8,017 nt of DNA from positions 1-8,017 of the forward strand of contig CAZADH010000282.1 of NCBI GenBank assembly GCA_964483805.1. Direction: 5' to 3'. The notes under the pieces were generated by a model. That model was not told the origin of the DNA, did not search any database, and saw nothing but the letters and a program-made list of their open reading frames with translations. Below are positions 1-7,700 of this stretch, piece by piece. Made by a program: the position numbers and the translations under genes. Every line of letters begins with the position of its first letter. The stretch's first letter is position 1. Source of the stretch: CAZADH01 sp964483805 (GTDB lineage: Bacteria; Muiribacteriota; Ozemobacteria; Ozemobacterales; Ozemobacteraceae).

Positions 1-2103
1 TGTATTCTCGGGTCAAGGCGGCGCCCGCCCTGGCCGAGCTGGGTATCGAGCTGGTGGCTCCTCGCGGCCCTCGGCGCGCCGGCGTGTTGGTGCCTCGCCG
101 CGGGGCTCCTCGCGCTGCTGACCCCGGTGCTGTTGATCGCCTGTGGCCGCATCTCGTCCCTGCACCTGACCGTGGCCCCCCTGGGACTGGCCGCCCTTGC
201 CGTGGCCTGCGCCAGCAGCGACGGCCCCACTGCCGCCTGGCGACACACACCGATCGGGGCCGGCCGGGTCAACTTCAGCACGCTCGACGCCAACAGCCTG
301 CGTGACTGGGTCAATCAGACCCGACGGTCGATCAAGTGGGAAGGCGACGGCCGCGAGAGCGCGGTCGCGCTTGCCACCCTGGACGGCTTCTCGATGATCG
401 CCAACGGCAAGAGCGAGGGCAATATCTACGGCGACCGCGAGACGCAGATCATGTGCGGACTCGTCGCCGCCCTGTTGCATCCGAATCCACAAGATGCGTT
501 TGTGATTGGCATCGGCACGGGGTGCACCGCGGGGTGGCTCGCCAGCGTCACCACGATCAACCGCGTTGAGATCGTCGAACTCGAGCCACTGGCAGTCGCT
601 GTCGCCAGCGCCTGCACCCCGGCCAACGAGGGTCTGCTGCACAGCCCCAAGGCCCACCTTCGCATCGGCGACGGCCGCGAAGTGCTGCTGACCACACCGG
701 ACCGCTTCGATCTCATCGTGTCGGAACCGTCGAACCCCTATCGCGCCGGCGTCGGCAGTCTGTTCACCCGCGAGTTCTACCAGTCGGCCGCCCGGCGGCT
801 GCGCCCCGGCGGCACCTTCGTGCAATGGGTGCAACTCTACGAGATCGATACATACACTTTATGCACAGTATATGCCACTCTTGCTTCGGTCTTTCCCCAC
901 ATCGAAACCTGGACCATGGCCCCGGGGGACATCCAGTTGATCTGTTCCCTCGAGCAACCCACCGTGACCGTCGCCACGCTCGCCGAACGGTGCACTCGCG
1001 AACCCTACCGCTCGGCCCTGGCGCATGGATGGGGCGCCGCCGGGTTGGCCGGGGTCGCCAGCCGTTTCGTCGGCGGCCCGGGTCTGGCACAACACATCAG
1101 CACAGGTTACCTGGCCCGCGGCGGGCGGCTCAACACCGACGACGCCCCCGTCGTCGAGTATGGCTTCGCTCGCCACACCGGCACCCATGCCAGCGTGCCG
1201 CTTGCCGATCTCATTCGCCTGGGCAAGACTCTCGGGGTCCACCGGCCACACTGGACCGGCGGCCTGCCCGATGACAGCGCGATCCGCCTGGAGCGCTTGA
1301 CCGACATGGTCGAAGACGATCCGGCCACCCTGCTGGCTCTCGACCTCACCACCAACGAACACGCATGGTTGTGCGCTTTTGCCGAACGCATGCGGGGTGA
1401 TTTCGATGCCATGCGCACCGTCTGGGGGATCATCCGCCGACCACCCCAGCACCCTTACGAGATCCTCGCGCTGGCCGAGGCGTTGGCCGACATCGGTGAT
1501 CCGACGGCAACGGCGATGCTCGCTCCGGTTCATCCCTGGTACCAGGCGGAAGCCGACATGGTCCGGACCCGTTTTCTCTGGCGCAGCGGCGATTTCCCCG
1601 CCGCAATCGCCGCTGCCGCGGCGGTCCTGGCCCGTTTTCACCACGATCCGTGGTTCAACGACGGGCAGGCTCGGCGCTTGTTGGCCCTGGTCGCCGACAT
1701 GGCCCGCGCCGACCGCACCGCGGCAGCGCGCCTCGAACTGCTGCTCGCCACACCGTTCTGCGTGCATCGCCTCGATGATGAACGCAGCAAAGCCCACATC
1801 GAGGTCGCCAGTCGACTCGGACCAGTCCGCTGTGCCGCCGCGTTCGCGGCGCTCGAGCCAAACGTGCCCTGGCAACTGGAACCTCTGACTTTGCGCGAGC
1901 AGGCCTACGGTTTGCTCCGACATCCGCTGCATCGACGCGCGGAGTCCGACCTGGGCACGTTTCTCGGCATGCGCCCGGTCTCGCTCTTCGAACTGCTCGA
2001 CACGCCGGCAGGGGCTCCATCCGCCACCACGACCCCGGCACTGCCGCCGCATCCGACGTTGTCGCCGAACACACCCGCCGCACCCGCGCAGATCCGCCAC
2101 TGA
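1..2103 (+). CDS. Fused membrane/spermidine-synthase-like methyltransferase-fold protein, 5' partial
   Basis: The frame is open from base 1, so the gene starts upstream; 700 residues are visible, ending in TGA. Visible residues about 17-62 are hydrophobic and look like the last membrane segments of an MFS-like N-terminal domain. Next comes a spermidine-synthase-like Rossmann domain: GIGTG at 170-174 (nucleotide-binding loop), VEIVELEP with E193/E195 (ribose-binding acid), GDGRE around D224, DLIVSEPSNP at 237-246, then SLFTREFY and an RPGG-WVQLYE stretch. LNTDDAPVVEY near 377-387 is also typical of the fused family. The remaining ~270 residues are Ala-rich helices, possibly TPR-like, ending in a Pro/Ala/Thr-rich tail. 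At the catalytic strand of true spermidine synthases (D-x-x-D-P), this protein has Glu242 and Asn245, so ordinary aminopropyl transfer is doubtful. Membership of the fused MFS/spermidine-synthase family is fairly secure; the substrate is unknown. A GTG at 127 is in frame but lies within the membrane segment and is not a credible start. Confidence 0.85.
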   Translation, partial: CILGSRRRPPWPSWVSSWWLLAALGAPACWCLAAGLLALLTPVLLIACGRISSLHLTVAPLGLAALAVACASSDGPTAAWRHTPIGAGRVNFSTLDANSLRDWVNQTRRSIKWEGDGRESAVALATLDGFSMIANGKSEGNIYGDRETQIMCGLVAALLHPNPQDAFVIGIGTGCTAGWLASVTTINRVEIVELEPLAVAVASACTPANEGLLHSPKAHLRIGDGREVLLTTPDRFDLIVSEPSNPYRAGVGSLFTREFYQSAARRLRPGGTFVQWVQLYEIDTYTLCTVYATLASVFPHIETWTMAPGDIQLICSLEQPTVTVATLAERCTREPYRSALAHGWGAAGLAGVASRFVGGPGLAQHISTGYLARGGRLNTDDAPVVEYGFARHTGTHASVPLADLIRLGKTLGVHRPHWTGGLPDDSAIRLERLTDMVEDDPATLLALDLTTNEHAWLCAFAERMRGDFDAMRTVWGIIRRPPQHPYEILALAEALADIGDPTATAMLAPVHPWYQAEADMVRTRFLWRSGDFPAAIAAAAAVLARFHHDPWFNDGQARRLLALVADMARADRTAAARLELLLATPFCVHRLDDERSKAHIEVASRLGPVRCAAAFAALEPNVPWQLEPLTLREQAYGLLRHPLHRRAESDLGTFLGMRPVSLFELLDTPAGAPSATTTPALPPHPTLSPNTPAAPAQIRH

Positions 2104-2177
2104 TGCATGATTCCGCCCATCGGCACTGACCGGCCCCGAGCAAGCCGGGCGCGGGCAGACCTGAATTGACGCAGGCA

Positions 2178-2206
2178 TTGCCACCCGCGGCAAAACTGGG
2201 TATTCT
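2178..2206 (+). promoter_or_regulatory. Candidate sigma-70-type promoter of the exported-protein operon
   Basis: TTGCCA (2178-2183, five of six matches to the -35 consensus) is followed after exactly 17 bp by TATTCT (2201-2206, four of six matches to the -10). Transcription would begin near 2213, giving a leader of about 95 nt before the ATG at 2309. A short inverted repeat, GGGTA-N5-TACCC (2198-2212), overlaps the -10 and could be an operator, but its arms are only 5 bp. The 205-bp gap after the preceding stop also suggests an independent promoter here. Prediction from consensus only. Confidence 0.45.
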
Positions 2207-2249
2207 GTACCCTGGAAGTCACGTCCGTTTTGTCCAGATCGGTGGTTGC

Positions 2250-2282
2250 CGGTCGCCGCGGGCCCGCCGGGCAGCGCGACCG
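2250..2282 (+). other. GC-rich hairpin in the predicted 5' leader
   Basis: CGGTCGC (2250-2256) pairs perfectly with GCGACCG (2276-2282). Inside it, GCCC (2262-2265) can pair with GGGC (2269-2272) around a 3-nt loop. The structure ends 15 nt before the Shine-Dalgarno sequence of the 2309 gene. It has no U-tract, so it is not an intrinsic terminator. It may affect messenger stability or translation, or may simply reflect high GC. It matches no riboswitch class that I recognise. Confidence 0.35.
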
Positions 2283-2297
2283 ACGGAACAGAATTAC

Positions 2298-2303
2298 AGG
2301 AGG
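2298..2303 (+). promoter_or_regulatory. Shine-Dalgarno sequence that fixes the start at 2309
   Basis: A full AGGAGG lies 5 nt before the ATG at 2309. It decides between this start and an in-frame ATG at 2246, which would add 21 residues (Pro/Gly-rich) in front of a clean signal peptide and has no comparable ribosome binding site. Confidence 0.85.
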
Positions 2304-2308
2304 AAGGC

Positions 2309-3343
2309 ATGCAAAGGATCATCGGAGTTCTGGTGTTGCTGCTGGTACTGACGACGCCGGGTTGGGCGCTCGATCAGGCCGCTCTCGAGAAATCACTCGA
2401 CGGGCTCTCCGCCGGAATCAGCCATACAGCGTATGGCATGAGTGAGCGCCAAGGCACGGCCGAGCGGGCCACCGCCGGCTCGTTCGACGAGCAGACCGAG
2501 CGTGCCGCCGCGTCGATCAAGCAGATGATCGGCGCCATCGAGAACCGCGAAGATCTGGCCGCCGCCGCCCGCATGGTGCAGAGTTTCGCCGGCAAGAGCG
2601 AGGCGAACCGCCTGGCCGCGCGGGATGCGAACCGCTGGCTCAAAGAGCGCGCCACCTTCCTCAACGTGTCGATCGGCACTACCGACGGCGCCACCAAGCC
2701 GGTCGCCGAACCCGAGCGCAAGCGCCCGGCCCGCAAGCAGCAGATGGCCCCGGTCGATCTGTTGACCAACGAACAGCGCGCCCTGCTGATGGTCACCGTG
2801 CCGGTCGCCGAAGCGGTGTTGTCGTTCGAAGACAAAGACGACGAGCGCCTCGCCCTGCTCAAAGAGATCCTCAACCGCCACGAAGCGCGGCTGTATGCGA
2901 ACTTCACCGACAAATCGTACAAGCCGGTGCAGACCAACTGCTACGTCAGCGGCAAGAAGTTCGTGCTCGAATCGCTGATGCGCACCTACAAGGGTGTCAT
3001 CGTCAACAACGATTTCAACGCCATTGTCACCCTCAACGCGGGTGGGTTCTTCAGCCCCAAGACCATCGACGTGACCTTGAAACCGAAGCGCGATACCACC
3101 GAGCAGGGCACCCTCGACTGGTACCGCACCGTCGTCGAGAAAGACCCGTTTGGCTACATGCTCAAGAACAAAGTGGCCGACATCATGTCACTGGGCAAGG
3201 TCGAGAACCTCGCTGGCGAGCAGAAACTGCGCATCAAAAATGCCAAGGCCGAGTTGTGGATCGTGCCCAACGGTGGAGACCGCCGTAGTGCCGTGTATTA
3301 CAACAAGGTCGATTTCGGCGATATCTACCTGCCGATCCGCTGA
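2309..3343 (+). CDS. Exported protein of unknown function (344 aa), first gene of operon
   Basis: I do not recognise this family. Residues 1-20 form a classic Sec signal peptide: a positive Arg, a Leu/Val-rich core, and a likely cleavage after GWA (20|21). There is no lipobox Cys and no other membrane segment, so the mature protein should be periplasmic or secreted. Mature residues 21-120 are mainly charged, Ala-rich helix. Residues 128-147 form a Pro/Lys/Arg-rich linker. Residues 148-195 look helical. From about 205 to the C-terminus the pattern changes to alternating hydrophobic residues (for example GVIVNNDFNAIVTLNAGGFF and KLRIKNAKAELWIVP), suggesting a beta-rich domain. Only one Cys (C211) is present, so no internal disulfide is possible. 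The start at 2309 is set by AGGAGG and by the signal peptide. The next gene starts 18 bp after the stop with its own Shine-Dalgarno, so the two are probably co-expressed. Export is well supported; molecular function is unknown. Confidence 0.85.
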   Translation: MQRIIGVLVLLLVLTTPGWALDQAALEKSLDGLSAGISHTAYGMSERQGTAERATAGSFDEQTERAAASIKQMIGAIENREDLAAAARMVQSFAGKSEANRLAARDANRWLKERATFLNVSIGTTDGATKPVAEPERKRPARKQQMAPVDLLTNEQRALLMVTVPVAEAVLSFEDKDDERLALLKEILNRHEARLYANFTDKSYKPVQTNCYVSGKKFVLESLMRTYKGVIVNNDFNAIVTLNAGGFFSPKTIDVTLKPKRDTTEQGTLDWYRTVVEKDPFGYMLKNKVADIMSLGKVENLAGEQKLRIKNAKAELWIVPNGGDRRSAVYYNKVDFGDIYLPIR

Positions 3344-3361
3344 CGCAGAGGAGAAACCACG

Positions 3362-4690
3362 ATGAACACCAACCATCGCCTGATGTTGTTGAGCCTCCTG
3401 GCCCTCGCGCTCGTGATCGCGCCGGCGACTGCCCGTGCCGTGACCGAGGCCGATGTCGTTGCCGTCGAGCAACGCTTGATCCAACTCGAAACCGAGTTGT
3501 TGCCGTTTGAAGCCCGCTGCGATGCGATCATCATCGAACTGTGGAAGTTCGACGGGGTCGGCGGCTGGTTCCAGGGCAAAAAGAAAGACGCACTCAAAAA
3601 AGAATACGCCCAGGCCCAGGCCTCGATCGACGGCAAGATGGGCGAGATCCGCACCCTGCAAAACCAGGTGCAGAAGATGGTCTTCCAGGTCGCGCAGGCC
3701 TACGAGCAGGCCGGCAACTTCGAAAAGGCCATCGACTTCTACCTCAAGATCAGCAACCAGACCGACGAAGTGAAGTTCCGCATCGCCTCGTGCTACAAGG
3801 CCATGAAGAACTATGAATCGGCGATCCAGTGGCTCATGCGCATGGGTCAGTCCGATGCGGTCTCGTTGCACATCGTCGACTGTTACCGTCTCGACAACCG
3901 TTGGCGCGACGCCTTCACCTGGCTGTTCAAGATCCTCGAGCCGTTCAGCAACAGCGAGTCCGAACTCAATGCGCTGCAACTGGTGCGCACCTACGATTAT
4001 CCTGGCAAACTCGCCGATTTCCCCGATTTCAACCAGCGGGTCAGCGATGTCTACATCAACAAGGCGTTCTGCAACTACAGCAGCAACTTCGCCCAGGCTC
4101 GCGACGACTATCGCGAGGCGATCAAGCTGATCACCAATGGCCAGGATGAGCGCACGACCAGCTTCGGCATGATGACGCGCTACCAGGGCAAGTATCAGGC
4201 CGCCTGCGAAGTGCTCGAGCAGCAGAAAACCGCGGCCGAGCAATACTATGCCGACATGCTGCGCAACGCGCAACGCAACATCGACGAGGCCCAGGATCGC
4301 CTGCGCCGCGCCGAGTACGATGCCGACCAGCGCTACCGCTACGAACTGCAACGGTCATGGGACGAACTGCAGCGCGCCCAGCGCGAGTTGCAGCAGGCCC
4401 AGAGCGCGGCCAGCCCCAGCGCCCAGTTGATCGCCCAGGCGCAGGCCCATGTCAACGAGTGCCAGAACGCATACACCCGCCTCTACAACGGCCGCCAGTG
4501 GTTCATGGACCGCGAACTCGACCCACACCGCCGCGCCGTCGATGAAGCGATGCGCAACTATCGCCACATCGTCGATTCGCGTGCCCAGATCATCGGCGAC
4601 TACATCGCGCCCTACCAAAAGCAGGTCCAGCAGGCGCAACAGACGTTCCAGATGATCCAGACCCTGCATCAGGGTGCTTACGGCGGGTAA
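3362..4690 (+). CDS. Exported TPR and coiled-coil protein (442 aa), second gene of operon
   Basis: Residues 1-26 are a Sec signal peptide with a Leu/Ala core and a probable cleavage after ATARA (26|27); there is no lipobox. Residues about 30-60 and 74-108 are heptad-like coiled coil, interrupted by a Gly/Trp/Lys-rich stretch (WKFDGVGGWFQGKKK, 61-75). TPR-like helix pairs follow at about 106-132 (VAQAYEQAGNFEKAIDFYLK), 137-163 (IASCYKAMKNYESAIQWL) and 167-193 (IVDCYRLDNRWRDAFTWL), with a weaker possible fourth at about 227-257. Residues about 280-435 are a long Gln/Arg/Ala/Glu-rich region, predicted as extended coiled coil. TPRs bind proteins, so this is likely a periplasmic scaffold or adaptor, plausibly for the preceding gene's product. 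The order coiled coil-TPR recalls CpoB/YbgF, but the long C-terminal coiled coil and absence of the usual tol-pal neighbours argue against calling it that. A Shine-Dalgarno (AGAGGAG, 3347-3353) lies 8 nt before the ATG. Architecture is clear; function is inferred. Confidence 0.88.
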   Translation: MNTNHRLMLLSLLALALVIAPATARAVTEADVVAVEQRLIQLETELLPFEARCDAIIIELWKFDGVGGWFQGKKKDALKKEYAQAQASIDGKMGEIRTLQNQVQKMVFQVAQAYEQAGNFEKAIDFYLKISNQTDEVKFRIASCYKAMKNYESAIQWLMRMGQSDAVSLHIVDCYRLDNRWRDAFTWLFKILEPFSNSESELNALQLVRTYDYPGKLADFPDFNQRVSDVYINKAFCNYSSNFAQARDDYREAIKLITNGQDERTTSFGMMTRYQGKYQAACEVLEQQKTAAEQYYADMLRNAQRNIDEAQDRLRRAEYDADQRYRYELQRSWDELQRAQRELQQAQSAASPSAQLIAQAQAHVNECQNAYTRLYNGRQWFMDRELDPHRRAVDEAMRNYRHIVDSRAQIIGDYIAPYQKQVQQAQQTFQMIQTLHQGAYGG

Positions 4691-4699
4691 CCATCCGAC

Positions 4700-4728
4700 C
4701 GGAAGTCAATACACTGTATTGATTTCCG
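4700..4728. repeat. AT-rich near-perfect inverted repeat containing CAATAC-N3-GTATTG
   Basis: TCAATACA (4706-4713) and TGTATTGA (4715-4722) are exact inverted arms around C4714. The pairing extends outward through a G-T wobble (4705/4723) and GGAA/TTCC to C4700-G4728. It begins 10 nt after the TAA of the TPR gene and ends 12 nt before the terminator stem. It is much more AT-rich than its surroundings. As DNA it could be the operator of a dimeric regulator; as RNA it would form a second hairpin in the 3' untranslated region. The core dyad recurs at 6852-6866. Confidence 0.6.
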
Positions 4729-4739
4729 ATTCGTGAATG

Positions 4740-4781
4740 CACCGGCGGCCCCAGAGTTGGGGGCCGCCGGTGTTGTTTTTT
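4740..4781 (+). terminator. Strong intrinsic terminator of the exported-protein operon
   Basis: A perfect 13-bp stem (CACCGGCGGCCCC at 4740-4752 with its exact complement at 4760-4772) closes a 7-nt loop and is followed by TTGTTTTTT (4773-4781). It lies 50 nt after the operon's stop codon. In the opposite direction the stem is not followed by a U-tract, so it should stop plus-strand transcripts much better than those of the convergent kinase gene. Confidence 0.93.
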
Positions 4782-4796
4782 CGAGATCGGCCCCGA

Positions 4797-7700
4797 CTAC
4801 GGCCGGGCGGCACCTGCGCCATTGCCGGCACCGTCGGGCAGCACCGGACTGGCGATGAGTTGCTCGATCAGCAAAGGCACGTCGATCGGCTTGCTCAGAA
4901 AGGCGTCCATGCCAGCATCGAAGCAGAGCCGGCGGTCTTCCTCGAGAACGCTGGCGGTCAGGGCGACCACGCGCGGCCGCGCGCCCTCCGGCCACTCCTT
5001 CCGGATGACCCGCGACACCGTGAAACCATCCATCTCGGGCATCTGCACATCGAGCAATACAACGTCATACACTTGGCGCCGCAGTGCCGCCAGCGCCTCG
5101 ACGCCATTGATCGCCAGATCGGGCCGGTAACCGAGCCGCTGCAGAATGCGCATGGCCACCCGCTGATTGACCTCGTTGTCCTCGACCAGCAAGATGCGTC
5201 GTGGATGCGACGCGGCCAACGGCGGCGAGGCCCCGGGGCCGCGGGCTACGCTCAGCGCGGCCACGTTCTGCGGCTCGGCTGCCGCCACCCCGGCCGGGGC
5301 AGCGGTGCCCGGCACGGTTGATGGCGGCGGCAACGCGGCCCGCAACGCCTCGGCCAGCAGCGTGAACTTGAGCGGCTTGCCGACGAACCGCGGTGACAGA
5401 CCCGCGGGCAACGTTGCCGGTCTCTGCCCCAACGGGGAGAGAATGATGATGGCTCCCAGTCGCCCCAGGTCACCGGCGCAGTGGACCGCCAACCACGACA
5501 ACACCGACTCGCCACCGACCAGTTGCGCGGCGATGACCGCATCCCAGGCGGTCTCGGCCAGGCAACCGGCGGCTTCGGCGAGCGTCCCCACCGCGCGCGG
5601 GGTGTAACCCCAGTGCGCCAGGCGCGCGGTGATCACGTCGCGGACCGATGCCACCGGATCGACGATCAGGATGCGACGCCCCACGGCACCGGCAATCGCG
5701 CCGCCGATCGCCGACCCGCCCGCCACGGATGGCGTAGTGGGCGCTTGCAGCCACGATGGCGCAGGCGCGAGGCGTATCGTGCTATGAAACGTGGCCCCCT
5801 CACCGGGAACGCCGCTGCTCTCGGCCCACATCGTGCCACCCATCATCTCGGCCAACCGCCGACTGATGGCCAGGCCCAACCCGGTACCACCGAACCGACG
5901 CGTCGTCGAGGCATCGCCCTGGCTGAACGGGTGGAAGATGCGTGCCATCGTCGCCGCATCGATGCCGATGCCCGAGTCGCGCACCGAGAAGTGCAACCAG
6001 GCCGCCTCTTCGTCGGCACTGCGCGGCACCTCGCCCGCTTCCACCGGGCCTGCCGCACCTGTCTTTTTCACCCCGACGACGATCGTGCCGGTGGGCGTGA
6101 ACTTGACCGCATTACCGACCAGGTTGACCAGGATCTGCCGCACGCGCCCCATATCGCCGCACACGACGGCAGGCACGCCAGGGTCGACGTCGACCACCAG
6201 TTCGAGTCGCTTCTCACACACGCGGGTGGCGACCAGATCGACGACCGATTCGAGACACTCGGTGACACCATACGGCAGGTTCTCGACCATACTGCGGCCT
6301 GCCTCGATCTTCGCCAGGTCGAGAATATCGTTGATCAGACGCAACAAGGTCTTGCTGCCGTCGAGAATGACCTCGGCCATTTCTCGTTGCTCGCCGTCGA
6401 TCGGCGACGCCAACAGCAACTCAGCCATGCCAAGGACCCCGTTCATCGGGGTGCGAATCTCGTGACTCATGTTGGCAAGAAACGCACTCTTGGCGCGGGT
6501 CGCCGCCTCGGCCTCGAGTCGCGCCCTCTCGACCTCGCGAAACAGGCGGGCGTTTTCCAGGGTGTTGGCGACCTGGCGCGCCACGGTCTCGAGTACCACC
6601 ACGGTCTCGTCATCGAGCACCGGACCGGTTCCCCCGACACAGGTCAGCACACCCAGCAGTTCGCCACGGGCCACCAAAGGCAGCGCCACCGCCACTTCCG
6701 CGCCCCCCTGCGCCGAGTCGCCGCTGCTCACTCCGCCCCCGCGACACTGCGGCGACCCCTGCCGTGCACATGCGCCGACGAAGTCGTCGGTCGCCAGGAC
6801 AATGCGGGGTGGCACGCCGTTGGCGCGGTCTGCCACGGCTGTCGTTGACTGCAATACCAAGTATTGCTTTTCATCGTCGACCAGATGCAGATCGACGCGC
6901 GCCAGTTGAAACTGTTCGCGCACCGTGGTCACGGCGATCGGCACCAGCGCCGCGAAATCGAGCGACGCCGACAACACCTGCGACACCTCGGCCGCGCCCC
7001 GCAACTTGTGCGCCCGTTCGATCAAGGCAGCCTCGGCTTGTTTCCGCTCGGTGATGTCGCTGGCCACCACGTAGATCAAACGCTCTTCGGGGTCGGCCAC
7101 CACCTGCCACAGCAACCAGTGAACGCGCCCACCCGCACCAAGGCAGCGCGCTTCAAAGGTAGCGGCGGCCTGATCGCGCATGACCTCATCGAGTCGGCTC
7201 GCCACCCGGTCGCAGTCGTCCGGGTGCAGCAACTCGGTCAGTCGCCGGGTCGGCAGTTGCTCGGGGGTGATGCCCAACAGACGGCGCCAGCTCGGATTCA
7301 ACTGCCGACAGCGGCCGTCTGCACCAACGATGCAGATGAAATCGAGCGACAAGGCGAAAAAACGGTCCCGCTCGGCCACACTGCGCTGCAACTCGAGATT
7401 GCGCATGGCCTGTGCGGCCAGCAGAGCAAACCGCCGCGCCAGTTTCAAATGGCCCTGACCGAAATAGCCGTTCTCAGAGTGGGCACACACCAGCATGGCG
7501 GTACGGGTCGGGCCCGACAGCGGGATGTGCAGCGCCGACTGCATCCCGACCGGACGCCGCTCCTGCTGCTGCCACTCCGGCACCTGCCCGACAGCGAACA
7601 CCGCCGCCGGCTTGCCGGCGAGGACCCGGCGGAACATGGCCTCGACCACCCAGACGGAGCCGACCAGCTCGGGCGCCGTCGCCGCCGCCGCCCGCATCGT

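Noticed and set aside
127..2103. A complete gene starting at the GTG at 127
   Set aside because: The frame is open to base 1 and encodes membrane-helix sequence that continues across 127; no Shine-Dalgarno precedes it. The gene is 5' truncated by the window.
2130..2148. Terminator after the spermidine-synthase-like gene
   Set aside because: Only a 5-bp CCGGC/GCCGG stem with a 9-nt loop and no T-run.
2166..2206. TTGACG at 2166-2171 as the -35 element
   Set aside because: The spacer to TATTCT is 29 bp, too long for a sigma-70 promoter; TTGCCA at 2178 gives 17 bp.
2246..2308. N-terminal extension of the first exported protein from the ATG at 2246
   Set aside because: It would put a Pro/Gly-rich leader before an intact signal peptide and ignore the AGGAGG at 2298-2303; it also lies in the leader hairpin.
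859..2322. Long minus-strand open frame opposite the spermidine-synthase-like gene
   Set aside because: Its composition (runs of Arg, Gly, Ala, Gln) is that of the antisense of a GC-rich gene, and the plus strand encodes recognisable family motifs.
3188..4351. Long minus-strand open frame opposite the operon
   Set aside because: Low-complexity Leu/Val/Ala/Asp-rich antisense translation; the plus strand has signal peptides, TPRs and ribosome binding sites.
4737..5321. Plus-strand open frame starting at the terminator
   Set aside because: Its start lies at the terminator stem and the rest is antisense to the kinase receiver domains.
5481..6848. Plus-strand open frame of about 455 codons opposite the kinase
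   Set aside because: It is antisense to conserved kinase motifs (H-box, N-box, G-boxes) and has His/Arg/Asp-rich shadow composition.
6851..6871. Plus-strand (antisense) intrinsic terminator: 7-bp stem followed by TTTT
   Set aside because: The stem is AT-rich and short, the T-run is only four bases, and no plus-strand gene precedes it. It is better treated as an inverted repeat.
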